From positions 1 to 64,000 of the forward strand of contig JAQUMH010000007.1 of assembly GCA_028718185.1 (NCBI GenBank): a DNA stretch of 64,000 nt, read 5' to 3'. Below are positions 52,896-61,899 of this stretch, piece by piece (within the stretch, counting starts at the first letter, position 1; every line of letters starts with the position of its first letter). A program made the translations under genes and the position numbers. Origin of the DNA: Elusimicrobiota bacterium. Lineage in GTDB: Bacteria; Elusimicrobiota; UBA8919. The notes beneath the pieces are model-generated. The model was not told the origin of the DNA and did not search any database. It worked only from the letters and a program-made list of their open reading frames with translations.

Positions 52896-54306
52896 AAAGT
52901 TTTTCCTCGAAAGGAATTTTGCTTATTTCGTTTTTAGACTTTTTATTTAGAATATGGTCTGCTACTGTTTCGCCCATCTCCACTGCAACGTCCATATCAA
53001 CGTATTTAAATAAACCTTGCCTGCCCGTTATGAACAAATTGCTTATATTTTCTATATATTTTGTTATTTTTTCCATTCTTACTTCATAGTCCAAGTCATA
53101 AACCGGATATCCATTTTTTACTTTGAGAATATCATATTTTAACACATCATTTTTATTTATAAATCCCTCTTCTTCCAGTTCCCTGATTACTTTATGACAA
53201 AGAATATTTTTATCGGTATTCCATATATCGTCACCGAAATTACAAGTAATTTCTGCCATCAAACCGGTTTTGCCTTCTTGAATTGCATTTATAGCACCGC
53301 AATTCCTTATATCTGAAAGACGATTAAAAGTCCTGTTTGTAAAATATATCCATTCTGCATCAAATACTTTCGGCTTATTAATTAATAAACAGACTACCAC
53401 GATCGCACGATAAAACATATTTTCAGATAAAGATGTTATGTTATTTGGCGGCAAAGGTTTTAAATATGATATCAAATCAGTTATTGGAATCGTGGAAATA
53501 TAATAATCACCTTTTATTTCCTTAATTCCATCCGCAGTTTTACATATTACTGATTTTACTTTTTTATCTTCTATATTTAACCCTATCATTTTTGAATTTA
53601 AAGATATCTTTCCTTTATTCTCAGATATTATTTTAGCCATTTGGTTTGGTATAAATCCTGCCCCGTTTTTCGGATAAAAAAACTCTATTACCAAAGGTGA
53701 ATATTTGTGTTCTTTGTGGGTTAATTTTTTTACGCCTTTTAAAAAAGATTTCGCAGCTACTGTTATAAGACTTGTATGGGGGATTCTATGCATTGCAAAG
53801 AGAGGAGATAATTGAGACGGTTTTATTCCCCATACTTTCTGGGTATAAGGCCCAAAATAAATATTATATAATGTCTTCCCGAATCCTTTTACAAGCCAAT
53901 CTTCAGTTGATTTTATTTTACCTTTAATGAAATTATTTTTTATATTAACATATATGTAGTTAACTATACATGCTATAGCAAGAAACGGATTTAGCTTAAA
54001 GACAATATCTATCGCCTCTAAAGGATATTTATAATATTTACCTCTAAATTTAATTTTAACATTTTTCTTAAGCTCGACGAAATTGTCGCCTGCCAGTTTT
54101 TTGAGTTTTAATAATATTTCAGTTGTATTGGAATGATAAGCATGGGGACCATAATCAAATATATTTCCGTCAATCTTAACGCTTGCCGCCAGACCTCCGA
54201 CATAATTATTTTCTTCAAGAACTTCGATATCAGTAATGCCCTTTTCGGCTAACTTCAAAGCAGCACTTAAACCGGTAATTCCCCCGCCTAAAATTATTAC
54301 TTTCAT
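52888..54306 (-). CDS. FAD-dependent protoporphyrinogen-oxidase/UGM-like protein 2
   Basis: A 472-residue flavoprotein: VIILGGGITGLSAALKLAEKG at residue 3, EENNYVGGLAASV near 34, FDYGPHAYHSNTTEILLKL near 52, WGIKPSQLSPLFAMHRIP near 165, and VYDLDYEVRMEKITKYIENISNLFITGRQGLFKYVDMDVAVEMG near 415-460. It is a paralogue of 30110 but more complete, without the NLPAGGQ insert. It probably acts on a sugar nucleotide or a lipid-linked sugar. It overlaps the epimerase and radical SAM 3 genes by a few bases. Confidence 0.8.
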   Translation of the reverse strand: MKVIILGGGITGLSAALKLAEKGITDIEVLEENNYVGGLAASVKIDGNIFDYGPHAYHSNTTEILLKLKKLAGDNFVELKKNVKIKFRGKYYKYPLEAIDIVFKLNPFLAIACIVNYIYVNIKNNFIKGKIKSTEDWLVKGFGKTLYNIYFGPYTQKVWGIKPSQLSPLFAMHRIPHTSLITVAAKSFLKGVKKLTHKEHKYSPLVIEFFYPKNGAGFIPNQMAKIISENKGKISLNSKMIGLNIEDKKVKSVICKTADGIKEIKGDYYISTIPITDLISYLKPLPPNNITSLSENMFYRAIVVVCLLINKPKVFDAEWIYFTNRTFNRLSDIRNCGAINAIQEGKTGLMAEITCNFGDDIWNTDKNILCHKVIRELEEEGFINKNDVLKYDILKVKNGYPVYDLDYEVRMEKITKYIENISNLFITGRQGLFKYVDMDVAVEMGETVADHILNKKSKNEISKIPFEEKLYA

Positions 54307-55283
54307 ATATTTATTTCCGGTAATTTTACTTTTTTATACCACTCAATGGCTCGACTTAACCCTTCATCAAGTTCAATCTTCGGACAAAAACCCAATATAT
54401 CTTCAGCTTTTTTTATATTAGGAACACGCAATTCCACATCCACACTCGGATGGGGTATAAATTTAATTTTTGATTTAGAATTCACAAGTCTAATAATTTT
54501 TTCTACAAGTCCCAGTATAGTAATAGTTCCTTTTGGATTACCGATATTAAAAACTTCTCCGTTAGCTTTTTCGTTCTCTATACATAACATTATTCCGTCA
54601 ACCATATCATCGATGTAGCACCACGATCTGATTTGATTACCGTCATTAGTAACCTGAATCTCCTTATTTTTTAATGCAAGCGGTACAAATATTTGCACTG
54701 CTCCCTCTCCGACCTGCCCCGGTCCATAAATATTAAACGGTCTTAGTGATACTATAGGGATATTATATTGTTTCTGGTACGAGAAACAAAGATGTTCTGC
54801 CGCAAGTTTGCTTACAGAATATGTCCAGCGTGAAGCTTTTACTTCTCCTTGAGATGTAATCTGATCTTCTTTTGCTCTAAATATAAAAGGACCATAGACT
54901 TCACTTGTTGAAAAGTTTATAAACTTTTTTATATTTAAATCTTTCACTACTTCTAAAACATTATAAGTTCCTACCATATTCACTTCCATTGTCCTTATTG
55001 GATGACTGTAATAATCTGACACACCGGCCATTGCAGCTAAATGGATTATTATATCAGGTTTATGTTTATGCATACTTTCACTAAGAAATGATTTATCCAA
55101 TATATCACCATTTATGGTTATAATGTTTGGATGTGACTGTAAATCAGTATATTTCAAGGCATTTCTTCTTTCATTATCATAAATTATCAATTCATTATTT
55201 TGAACGATTCTCTGACACAAAGAACTACCTATGAACCCATACCCGCCTGTAATAAATATTTTTTTACCTGTTATCATAGACAT
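54303..55283 (-). CDS. NDP-sugar epimerase/dehydratase (extended SDR)
   Basis: A 326-residue SDR with IFITGGYGFIGSSLCQRI at residue 9, HLAAMAGVSDYYSHP near 80, FSTSEVYGPF near 125, and the catalytic YSVSK near 152. RPFNIYGPGQVGEGAV and FNIGNPKG segments follow. It resembles UDP-glucose 4-epimerase/dTDP-glucose dehydratase-like enzymes and, unlike the 42176 protein, has the complete Tyr-Lys pair. Exact substrate unknown. It overlaps the FAD gene by 4 bases. Confidence 0.9.
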   Translation of the reverse strand: MSMITGKKIFITGGYGFIGSSLCQRIVQNNELIIYDNERRNALKYTDLQSHPNIITINGDILDKSFLSESMHKHKPDIIIHLAAMAGVSDYYSHPIRTMEVNMVGTYNVLEVVKDLNIKKFINFSTSEVYGPFIFRAKEDQITSQGEVKASRWTYSVSKLAAEHLCFSYQKQYNIPIVSLRPFNIYGPGQVGEGAVQIFVPLALKNKEIQVTNDGNQIRSWCYIDDMVDGIMLCIENEKANGEVFNIGNPKGTITILGLVEKIIRLVNSKSKIKFIPHPSVDVELRVPNIKKAEDILGFCPKIELDEGLSRAIEWYKKVKLPEINI

Positions 55284-55293
55284 GTTTTCCTTT

Positions 55294-56880
55294 TTACTTC
55301 TTTTTTAATATTAATATTGTAGGACAAGGGAATTCCCAATCCGAAGGATAAGAATCTTTTTTCTTAAAAGAAAAAATTAAAAAATGTGGAAATGTTTCAA
55401 ATCGTTTTATTTCTTCATATTTTCCGGAAGAAAACATTTGGTAAATTAAGTTATCCGTTTTTGGTGTTATAGGCCGGTTGAGTATAAATTCGGCATCTGA
55501 TGTAACTATATATGCCGGCTTTTCCTTTTCTAATTTTGCAGGATCATATTCTAAATCAACAATTTTATAATCGGGTTTATTATATTCCGGATTTTCACTA
55601 TATCTGCTTAAAGCAAAATATTTCATATTTATGACAGGAGGAGAATACCAATATGGTTTATTTATTACTCCAATTTTTGAACCTCCTTTAATGTTATTAC
55701 TAATCCAGGTGGAAGCTCTATCTTGCGGAGTCGGTCCGACCATCATATTAACATATGACAATGAAAATACAAAAGTAATAAAAAAACATAAAGGTATGAC
55801 TGTTACTTGGATATATTTCTTCATATCACAAACAAATCTTGCTGCCAGAAGAATTAAAAAAGGCGTATATTCATTCTGATATCTAACAATATTGAAACCT
55901 GCCTGCGCCTGGATATAATAGTAAAAAAATATCCATGATAGTAATAATAAATCAGATTTCTCTCTTTTAATTAAGGCAAAAACAATGCCACAGATAGAAA
56001 GTATAAGTATCGGAAACCCTAATCCATAATAAAGCAATCTCGTGATAGGATTAAACCAGTTAACTCCTCTGGAACCTACACCTATAGTTGCTCTTTTAAA
56101 GAAAGGCACTATATTGAGCTTAAAGGTTTTAAAATCCAAAACAGAATATGGGGTTCCGAATGCAAAAAATATAATTACTGTAATATAAAACAAGATAATA
56201 TTTTGATTAATAATTTTGTCTTTTCTCAAAATATGGGCTAGTGTAACTATTGCCACAAAAGGTATAGCTGTATATTTTGAACTCATAGCCAAACCACAAC
56301 TTGCTCCTGCTAAAATATACCATTTGGTTTTACCGGAATAAATAATATTTAATGCGAAAAACATAGTTAGAGTAATCCAAAATGTTACTGTAACTGCCGG
56401 CTCCATGTAATGACAAGATACCACGCTTAACGGAACAACACTAAAAAACAAAGCTGCTAAAATACCTGTTTTTTCCGAATAATATATTTTTCCTATAAAA
56501 TAAACAAAACACATTGTTAGAATACCCATAAGTACACTTATAAAGTGACCAATTAAATATATTTTTGCATATTCTCCTACATTAAAAAGATAAAACTGCT
56601 TTGATGTTGTCAGGGTAATTAATCCTAACATAGAAGAGAATTTAACTGCCGCCCCTACTAAAAAGTAATAGAATGTCGGATTATACATAGGTATTGGCGG
56701 AGTAAAATTAAATTTTGATATATTTATTGTTTGTAAAGTATTAATAACGTTATACTCATCTGCATAATATGAATAGAAATGTTCCTTATTAGGTAATCCC
56801 CACCGTATACCATATAACCGCAAAAACAAAGCAATAAACAAAATAAATATTAACAGTACTGGTTTCCAGTTAATTTTCAT
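55294..56880 (-). CDS. GT-C (PMT/GT39-like) membrane glycosyltransferase 4
   Basis: A 528-residue polytopic protein. The first loop holds ADEYNVINTLQTINIS, with the family Asp-Glu motif, and MYNPTFYYFLVGAAVKFSSML. About ten helices follow and then a soluble C-terminal part (about 410-528). It is similar in layout to the 36159 protein. It is expected to glycosylate a lipid-linked or protein acceptor at the outer face of the inner membrane. Confidence 0.82.
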   Translation of the reverse strand: MKINWKPVLLIFILFIALFLRLYGIRWGLPNKEHFYSYYADEYNVINTLQTINISKFNFTPPIPMYNPTFYYFLVGAAVKFSSMLGLITLTTSKQFYLFNVGEYAKIYLIGHFISVLMGILTMCFVYFIGKIYYSEKTGILAALFFSVVPLSVVSCHYMEPAVTVTFWITLTMFFALNIIYSGKTKWYILAGASCGLAMSSKYTAIPFVAIVTLAHILRKDKIINQNIILFYITVIIFFAFGTPYSVLDFKTFKLNIVPFFKRATIGVGSRGVNWFNPITRLLYYGLGFPILILSICGIVFALIKREKSDLLLLSWIFFYYYIQAQAGFNIVRYQNEYTPFLILLAARFVCDMKKYIQVTVIPLCFFITFVFSLSYVNMMVGPTPQDRASTWISNNIKGGSKIGVINKPYWYSPPVINMKYFALSRYSENPEYNKPDYKIVDLEYDPAKLEKEKPAYIVTSDAEFILNRPITPKTDNLIYQMFSSGKYEEIKRFETFPHFLIFSFKKKDSYPSDWEFPCPTILILKKK

Positions 56881-56933
56881 TTTTATAAGACCTTATGATT
56901 AAAGATACTATCCGACAATAAGTTTTCATTTTT

Positions 56934-57635
56934 CTATTTTTTTACTATTACTATTAAAGACATTCCAATAGGAGGTCTGATATATTCTTCTATTTTTGTT
57001 AAAAATGGAACCATCTTATCAAATAAAATAGGCTGCACAATCGGAAAACTTTTTCTTTTTAGTATCTTACCATTGACAAACCATCCAAATATTCCTATAA
57101 AATTACTATAAAACATTTTTTCTAACTTAAATCCATTCTGCTCTAATAGGTTTTTTAATAATTTTTTATCATACCTGCGACAATGATTTGCATTTTTATC
57201 TAAGGAGCCAAATAGCCAATTTAAAGCCGGAACGAATAATAGTAAATGTCCGTTAGTTTGAAGTAAATTATACATATTCTGCAATGCTTTTTTTTCATCG
57301 GCTATATGTTCAAGTACATTAACGCAAACAATTGTATCAATCTTTCTATTGGATAACGATAGGACATCATTTTTACTAATATCATAATTATAAAGTTCCA
57401 ATTCAGGATAGTCTATTTTTAAATGCGAAAGAAAAGAACCGGAAATATCTATTCCAATTAATTTTTTACAGGATTTAAAAAAATATTTTGTTAAATTTCC
57501 AATACCTGAACCTACTTCTAAAACGCAACTTCCCAAATATGGCTGAAATATCTTGTATATCCACTCATTATAATTATGGGTCAAGGCAAACGCCCTTAAA
57601 ACTTCATATGCAAAAATATCAATATTGTCATTCAT
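56934..57635 (-). CDS. SAM-dependent methyltransferase (class I)
   Basis: A 233-residue enzyme with motif I VLEVGSGIGNLTKYF near 35-49, IGIDISGSFLSHLK near 57, and TIVCVNVLEHIADEKKALQNM near 97. A LLFVPALNWLFGSLDKNANHCRRYDKKLLKNLL segment follows near 125-160. It resembles methyltransferases of glycan clusters acting on sugars or lipids. It lies between two GT-C genes. Confidence 0.88.
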   Translation of the reverse strand: MNDNIDIFAYEVLRAFALTHNYNEWIYKIFQPYLGSCVLEVGSGIGNLTKYFFKSCKKLIGIDISGSFLSHLKIDYPELELYNYDISKNDVLSLSNRKIDTIVCVNVLEHIADEKKALQNMYNLLQTNGHLLLFVPALNWLFGSLDKNANHCRRYDKKLLKNLLEQNGFKLEKMFYSNFIGIFGWFVNGKILKRKSFPIVQPILFDKMVPFLTKIEEYIRPPIGMSLIVIVKK

Positions 57636-57714
57636 ATAAATATTAATGCTGCGTAAGACCCCGACTTTAGTTCAAGGTAGTTTTTATTAATTTTTCTTAC
57701 AAAAACAATTATTC

Positions 57715-58998
57715 CTATAATTCTCTTGTTTTCCTGATTATCAATTTTAATACTGAATGAATAGGTTCTGAATAAATATAAACCAAAACATTACTTACCA
57801 CCCAAATAGTAAAAAAAGAATATCTATAAATATTCTTTTTAAATCTATCAAAAATAGAATATATTCCAATAGCTGCAAAAATAATAATTTCCGAAGAAAT
57901 CGGACTTCTAAGACGTTCATTAGTATAAAATACCAGAGTTGAGATAAAATAAGTAATAATTAATAATAATAATAATAAACTTTGTATATTTCTTAATTTG
58001 ACTGCAAAATACATACCTAATATCCAAAACGGTAGAATAATTCCAAAGGTTAAATCATATTTTGGTACTGGCTTATTAATACGTCCTTCAAAAAAAGGAT
58101 AAAAGAATACAGAAGTTTTGAGTAAATATAATTTTATAATCTGTAAAAAAGATTGATTTTTCAACCACATTAGACCTTCATTAAAATATTTATTATTCTT
58201 CTCAAGTTCAGATAAATTACTGTATTTTCCCCAATCTGGACCATGTTCATTCCACTTTCCTCCTGCGAGAGAATTATTTGCACCCCAAAAAACCATACCG
58301 GCTTGAATGTGTACAGGAACAAAAGCATGATGAACAAGATAATTTCTCATTGTCCATGGTAATAATACTAATAAAAAAAGAATACTAGTTAAAAAAATCT
58401 TTTTAATCATTGCTTTTAGCGGGTATTTCAAAAAAAACCAGAAAAAAATAAAAAAAGGAAATACAAGTGTAGTGGAACGAGTTAAAGTAGCCGTTCCTAA
58501 AAGTATAGGAGCAACAATTTCATATATAGGCTTTCTATCCATCCTTAAATAAAACAAGATAGAAAGAGATAATAAAAAGGTAAATAATGTCTCAGTAAGA
58601 ATGTTAGATGGCATTATGTATAAACTATAAAAAAAACATGAGAAAAAACCTGAAAAAACAGCTACGCTTTTATTGCTTATTTCTAAACCGATAAGAAAAA
58701 TAATTATACAGTTAAAAGCACTAATTATTAATTGTATTATCTGCACAATAATAAAAGAATGTCCAAATATAGCATAAACACCTGCTAGAAAAAATGGATA
58801 CCCAGGAGGACGAAAACTGTGAATACCATTATTTTGATAACCATTACCACTAAGTAAATTTACAGCATAACTATTATATTCTGTTGCATCTGGACCATAT
58901 ATACACTCCAAATCGGAAAATTTTAAAAAATAAACTAATCTTACCGACAAAGCAACTATAAAAATTAATAATATAATATTTTTATCACGTAATTTCAT
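57715..58998 (-). CDS. GT-C (PMT/GT39-like) membrane glycosyltransferase 5
   Basis: About 427 residues from ATG 58998; an upstream ATG at 59031 inside the AsnB2 gene is also possible. The first loop YGPDATEYNSYAVNLLSGNGY and RPPGYPFFLA match the 43253 protein, so the two are paralogues. About ten membrane helices follow. The PNILTETLFTFLLSLSILFYL segment mirrors GDLLSETFYTFLTALSIYYIL of the paralogue. Substrate unknown. Confidence 0.82.
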   Translation of the reverse strand: MKLRDKNIILLIFIVALSVRLVYFLKFSDLECIYGPDATEYNSYAVNLLSGNGYQNNGIHSFRPPGYPFFLAGVYAIFGHSFIIVQIIQLIISAFNCIIIFLIGLEISNKSVAVFSGFFSCFFYSLYIMPSNILTETLFTFLLSLSILFYLRMDRKPIYEIVAPILLGTATLTRSTTLVFPFFIFFWFFLKYPLKAMIKKIFLTSILFLLVLLPWTMRNYLVHHAFVPVHIQAGMVFWGANNSLAGGKWNEHGPDWGKYSNLSELEKNNKYFNEGLMWLKNQSFLQIIKLYLLKTSVFFYPFFEGRINKPVPKYDLTFGIILPFWILGMYFAVKLRNIQSLLLLLLIITYFISTLVFYTNERLRSPISSEIIIFAAIGIYSIFDRFKKNIYRYSFFTIWVVSNVLVYIYSEPIHSVLKLIIRKTREL

Positions 58999-59002
58999 GT
59001 TA

Positions 59003-60889
59003 TTAAGTAACTCTTTTATCCAGATAAACATTATGCCATATTTCCAATATCAAAAGTGCCCACATGCGATAACCATGATTTCTTTTCCCTGAAATATGTT
59101 CATCAAACAGCTGTTCTAATGACTCTTTTCTGAAATATCCACGGGATATTGCTTTTGATGATAAAACAGTTTCTTGGAAATAACTTTTCCAGTCGTTTTT
59201 AAACCATTTCCCTATGGGAATTCCAAAACCCATTTTCCTCCTGTATAATATTTCCTTCGGTAAAATATCCTCAAATGTTTTTTTTATAATATATTTTGTC
59301 GTTAAACCGTGTAATTTCCAGTCAGATGGCAGAGATGCAGAAAATTCCATTAATTTATAATCTAAAAACGGGCTTCTTGCTTCGAGCGAGTTCGCCATTG
59401 ATGCTATGTCCATTTTAACTAAAAGACATTCCGGTAAATATGCTTTTATATCAGTATAAAACGTCCTGTCCATTATATCATTTGCAGGTGCATTTTTAAA
59501 TATATTTTCCATGTAGCTATATTTACTATTATACAATTTTTTTTGCATATTGTCAGTATATAAATTTTCTTTTGCTTCATTTGAAAAAAAGTAATGCCAC
59601 TGTATGTTCCTCAATGCTACCGGTTCAGAAAGTGCTGAAATAAGCCGCCATAGGTATCTGAAATATTTTTTATTTTTAAAAGGTATAAGTGAAGCAAGGT
59701 TTTCTGTTAATTTTTTTCCTAATATTTGAAATGGAAATGAAAAATAGAGTGACCCTTTCATGGCTTTATACCGCAAATATCCTCCGAATGTTTCATCACC
59801 GCCATCGCCATTTAACGCAACAGTAACATGTTTCCTGGTTTCTTTTGAAACAAAATATGACGGTAAAGCAGAGGAATCAGCAAATGGTTGACCGTAATGC
59901 CATATAAGTTTTGGAAGAATATCAATAAAGTTTGGTTTAACTATAAGTTCGTGATGGTCCGTTTTAAAATGTTTAGCAACAATTTTTGCGTATTTTAATT
60001 CTGAAAATTCAGATTCCTCAAAACCGATAGAAAATGTTTTTATCGGCTGAGTTGATAATGAACTCATTAGTCCGACAATTATGCTCGAATCAACACCACC
60101 TGATAAAAATGCCCCCAAAGGGACATCTGATATCATTCTTAATCTTGTTGATTCTATCAACAAATCTTTTGTTTTTTCACATGCATCTTTGAAAGAAATA
60201 TCACTTTTTCTTACAAAATCCAAATCCCAGTATTTTTCTATACGTACACTTCCATTCTTATCGCACGTTAGTGTGTGCGCCGGCATAAGTGATTTTATGT
60301 TAGAAAAGATTGTTTTAGGAGAAGGAATATACTGATAAGTTAAAAAAAGATCAATTGCTTCTAAATCAATTTCCGGTGTCTTATTTATATATTCTATTAT
60401 AGATTTTATTTCAGAAGCAAAAACAAACGAGCCGTTAACCAAAGTATAATAAAAAGGTTTTTTGCCAATTCTATCTTTTGCAACGAAAAGTTTTTTGTTT
60501 TTTTTGTCCCATATTGCAAATGCAAACATTCCCCTAAGATACTGCACACATTTTTCACCATAATCTTCGTATAGATGCACTATAATTTCCGTATCAGTTT
60601 TTGTATAAAACTTATGTTTTTTTTCAAGTTCGGTTCGCAACTCTAAATAATTATAGATTTCGCCGTTAAGAACAATCCAAATAGTATTATCTTCATTATG
60701 TATCGGCTGATCTCCTGTCTTTAAATCAATGATGGCTAACCGTCGTATACCTAATCCAATCTCATTTTCTAAAAAAAGACCTTCCGAATCAGGTCCCCGG
60801 TGCTTTATAATATCACACATTTTACTTAGAATATTTCTTTCTATATGTTTATTATTACCAAAATTATAAATACCGGTTATTCCGCACAT
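59003..60889 (-). CDS. asparagine synthetase B-like amidotransferase 2
   Basis: A 628-residue protein with Cys2 (MCGITGIYNFG), KHRGPDSEG near 29, LNGEIYNYLELR near 73, and TKTDTEIIVHLYED near 94. The synthetase part has LGAFLSGGVDSSIIVGL near 259 and NGDGGDETFGGYLRY near 360, then SPFLDYKLMEFSASLP near 500. Glutaminase and synthetase halves are both intact. It abuts the GT2 gene (shared base 60889) and ends near GT-C 5. Amidation of a uronic acid or aminated sugar is a likely role in this setting. Confidence 0.9.
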   Translation of the reverse strand: MCGITGIYNFGNNKHIERNILSKMCDIIKHRGPDSEGLFLENEIGLGIRRLAIIDLKTGDQPIHNEDNTIWIVLNGEIYNYLELRTELEKKHKFYTKTDTEIIVHLYEDYGEKCVQYLRGMFAFAIWDKKNKKLFVAKDRIGKKPFYYTLVNGSFVFASEIKSIIEYINKTPEIDLEAIDLFLTYQYIPSPKTIFSNIKSLMPAHTLTCDKNGSVRIEKYWDLDFVRKSDISFKDACEKTKDLLIESTRLRMISDVPLGAFLSGGVDSSIIVGLMSSLSTQPIKTFSIGFEESEFSELKYAKIVAKHFKTDHHELIVKPNFIDILPKLIWHYGQPFADSSALPSYFVSKETRKHVTVALNGDGGDETFGGYLRYKAMKGSLYFSFPFQILGKKLTENLASLIPFKNKKYFRYLWRLISALSEPVALRNIQWHYFFSNEAKENLYTDNMQKKLYNSKYSYMENIFKNAPANDIMDRTFYTDIKAYLPECLLVKMDIASMANSLEARSPFLDYKLMEFSASLPSDWKLHGLTTKYIIKKTFEDILPKEILYRRKMGFGIPIGKWFKNDWKSYFQETVLSSKAISRGYFRKESLEQLFDEHISGKRNHGYRMWALLILEIWHNVYLDKRVT

Positions 60890-61899
60890 TATATTTCTCT
60901 TCCTAATTCCTTAAACCATTTTTCCGTTTTTCCAAATTCTTCCGGAGCAAATGCTTTTAATTTTAATGTTCTATATTTTTTATAAAAAAACCTTAAAATA
61001 GCTAATACGAACTTAGGTGTAAATGAAAACGCATAAAGTAAAAATGTTTTATAATTATTCTTTTTATTCCCAATTTTACCTATACATTCCCTTGTTTTTT
61101 CTCCAAATCCATTTTTTAAATATATAACAGCCTGATTATAATATACATAATTTTTTAATGTTTCGGATACTTCAGGCGGAGGATTAGCTGTATCTAAAGA
61201 TATTAAAAAATCCTCCAAACCTTTTTCATATTTTAAAGTTAAACTTTGCGGATTTTTTGATAATGAGTGAATTCTATATACGGAAAGCGGTTCCGGTATA
61301 TAATCTACCTTATAATATTTAAGAACTTTAGTATACAATTCCATATCCTCAAGATGACTCATATCTTCCCTGAAATAACCGATTTTAGCAATCGCTTCTT
61401 TTAGAAACGCTACATTTGTTGTTACATATGGTAACCAGTAATTTGAAATTGCCATATAAGGATATAGTTTTCCGGTAGGTATTTTTCTGTTTTCTCTGAA
61501 AAATTTACCTATAATAGTGTTATCTTGAAATATATATCCGTTAGAAAATATAAATCCAGTGTCATTATTATCTATAGAAAGTTTATAAAATTTTTCTAAT
61601 CTACCGGGCAACCACACATCGTCGGCGTCAAGAAATGTTAAAAATTTGCCATTTGCCTGTTTAATTGCTAAATTTCTGCAATATGCCTGACCTTTATTTT
61701 TTTCAAGTCGTATAAAATTCCAGTTTTGATTATCTGAATATTTTTTAAAAACTTCTGATGTTTCATCGCTGGAACCATCATCTATGACAAACGCCTCATA
61801 ATCACTAAAAATCTGCATTTTAAGACTTTCTAATGTCTGGTTTAGCAGATTAGCTCTATTATATGTCGGAATAATTACTGAAAAAAACGGTTTTTTCAT
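60889..61899 (-). CDS. GT2-family glycosyltransferase
   Basis: A 336-residue GT-A enzyme: SVIIPTYNRANLLNQTLESL at residue 7, AFVIDDGSSDETSEVF near 36, FLTFLDADDVWLPGRLEKFYKL near 87, and the ED-motif HLEDMELYTKVLKYY near 182. It probably transfers a sugar in the cytoplasm. The C-terminal part is helical and positively charged, suggesting membrane association. Overlaps radical SAM 4 by 4 bases. Confidence 0.88.
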   Translation of the reverse strand: MKKPFFSVIIPTYNRANLLNQTLESLKMQIFSDYEAFVIDDGSSDETSEVFKKYSDNQNWNFIRLEKNKGQAYCRNLAIKQANGKFLTFLDADDVWLPGRLEKFYKLSIDNNDTGFIFSNGYIFQDNTIIGKFFRENRKIPTGKLYPYMAISNYWLPYVTTNVAFLKEAIAKIGYFREDMSHLEDMELYTKVLKYYKVDYIPEPLSVYRIHSLSKNPQSLTLKYEKGLEDFLISLDTANPPPEVSETLKNYVYYNQAVIYLKNGFGEKTRECIGKIGNKKNNYKTFLLYAFSFTPKFVLAILRFFYKKYRTLKLKAFAPEEFGKTEKWFKELGREI

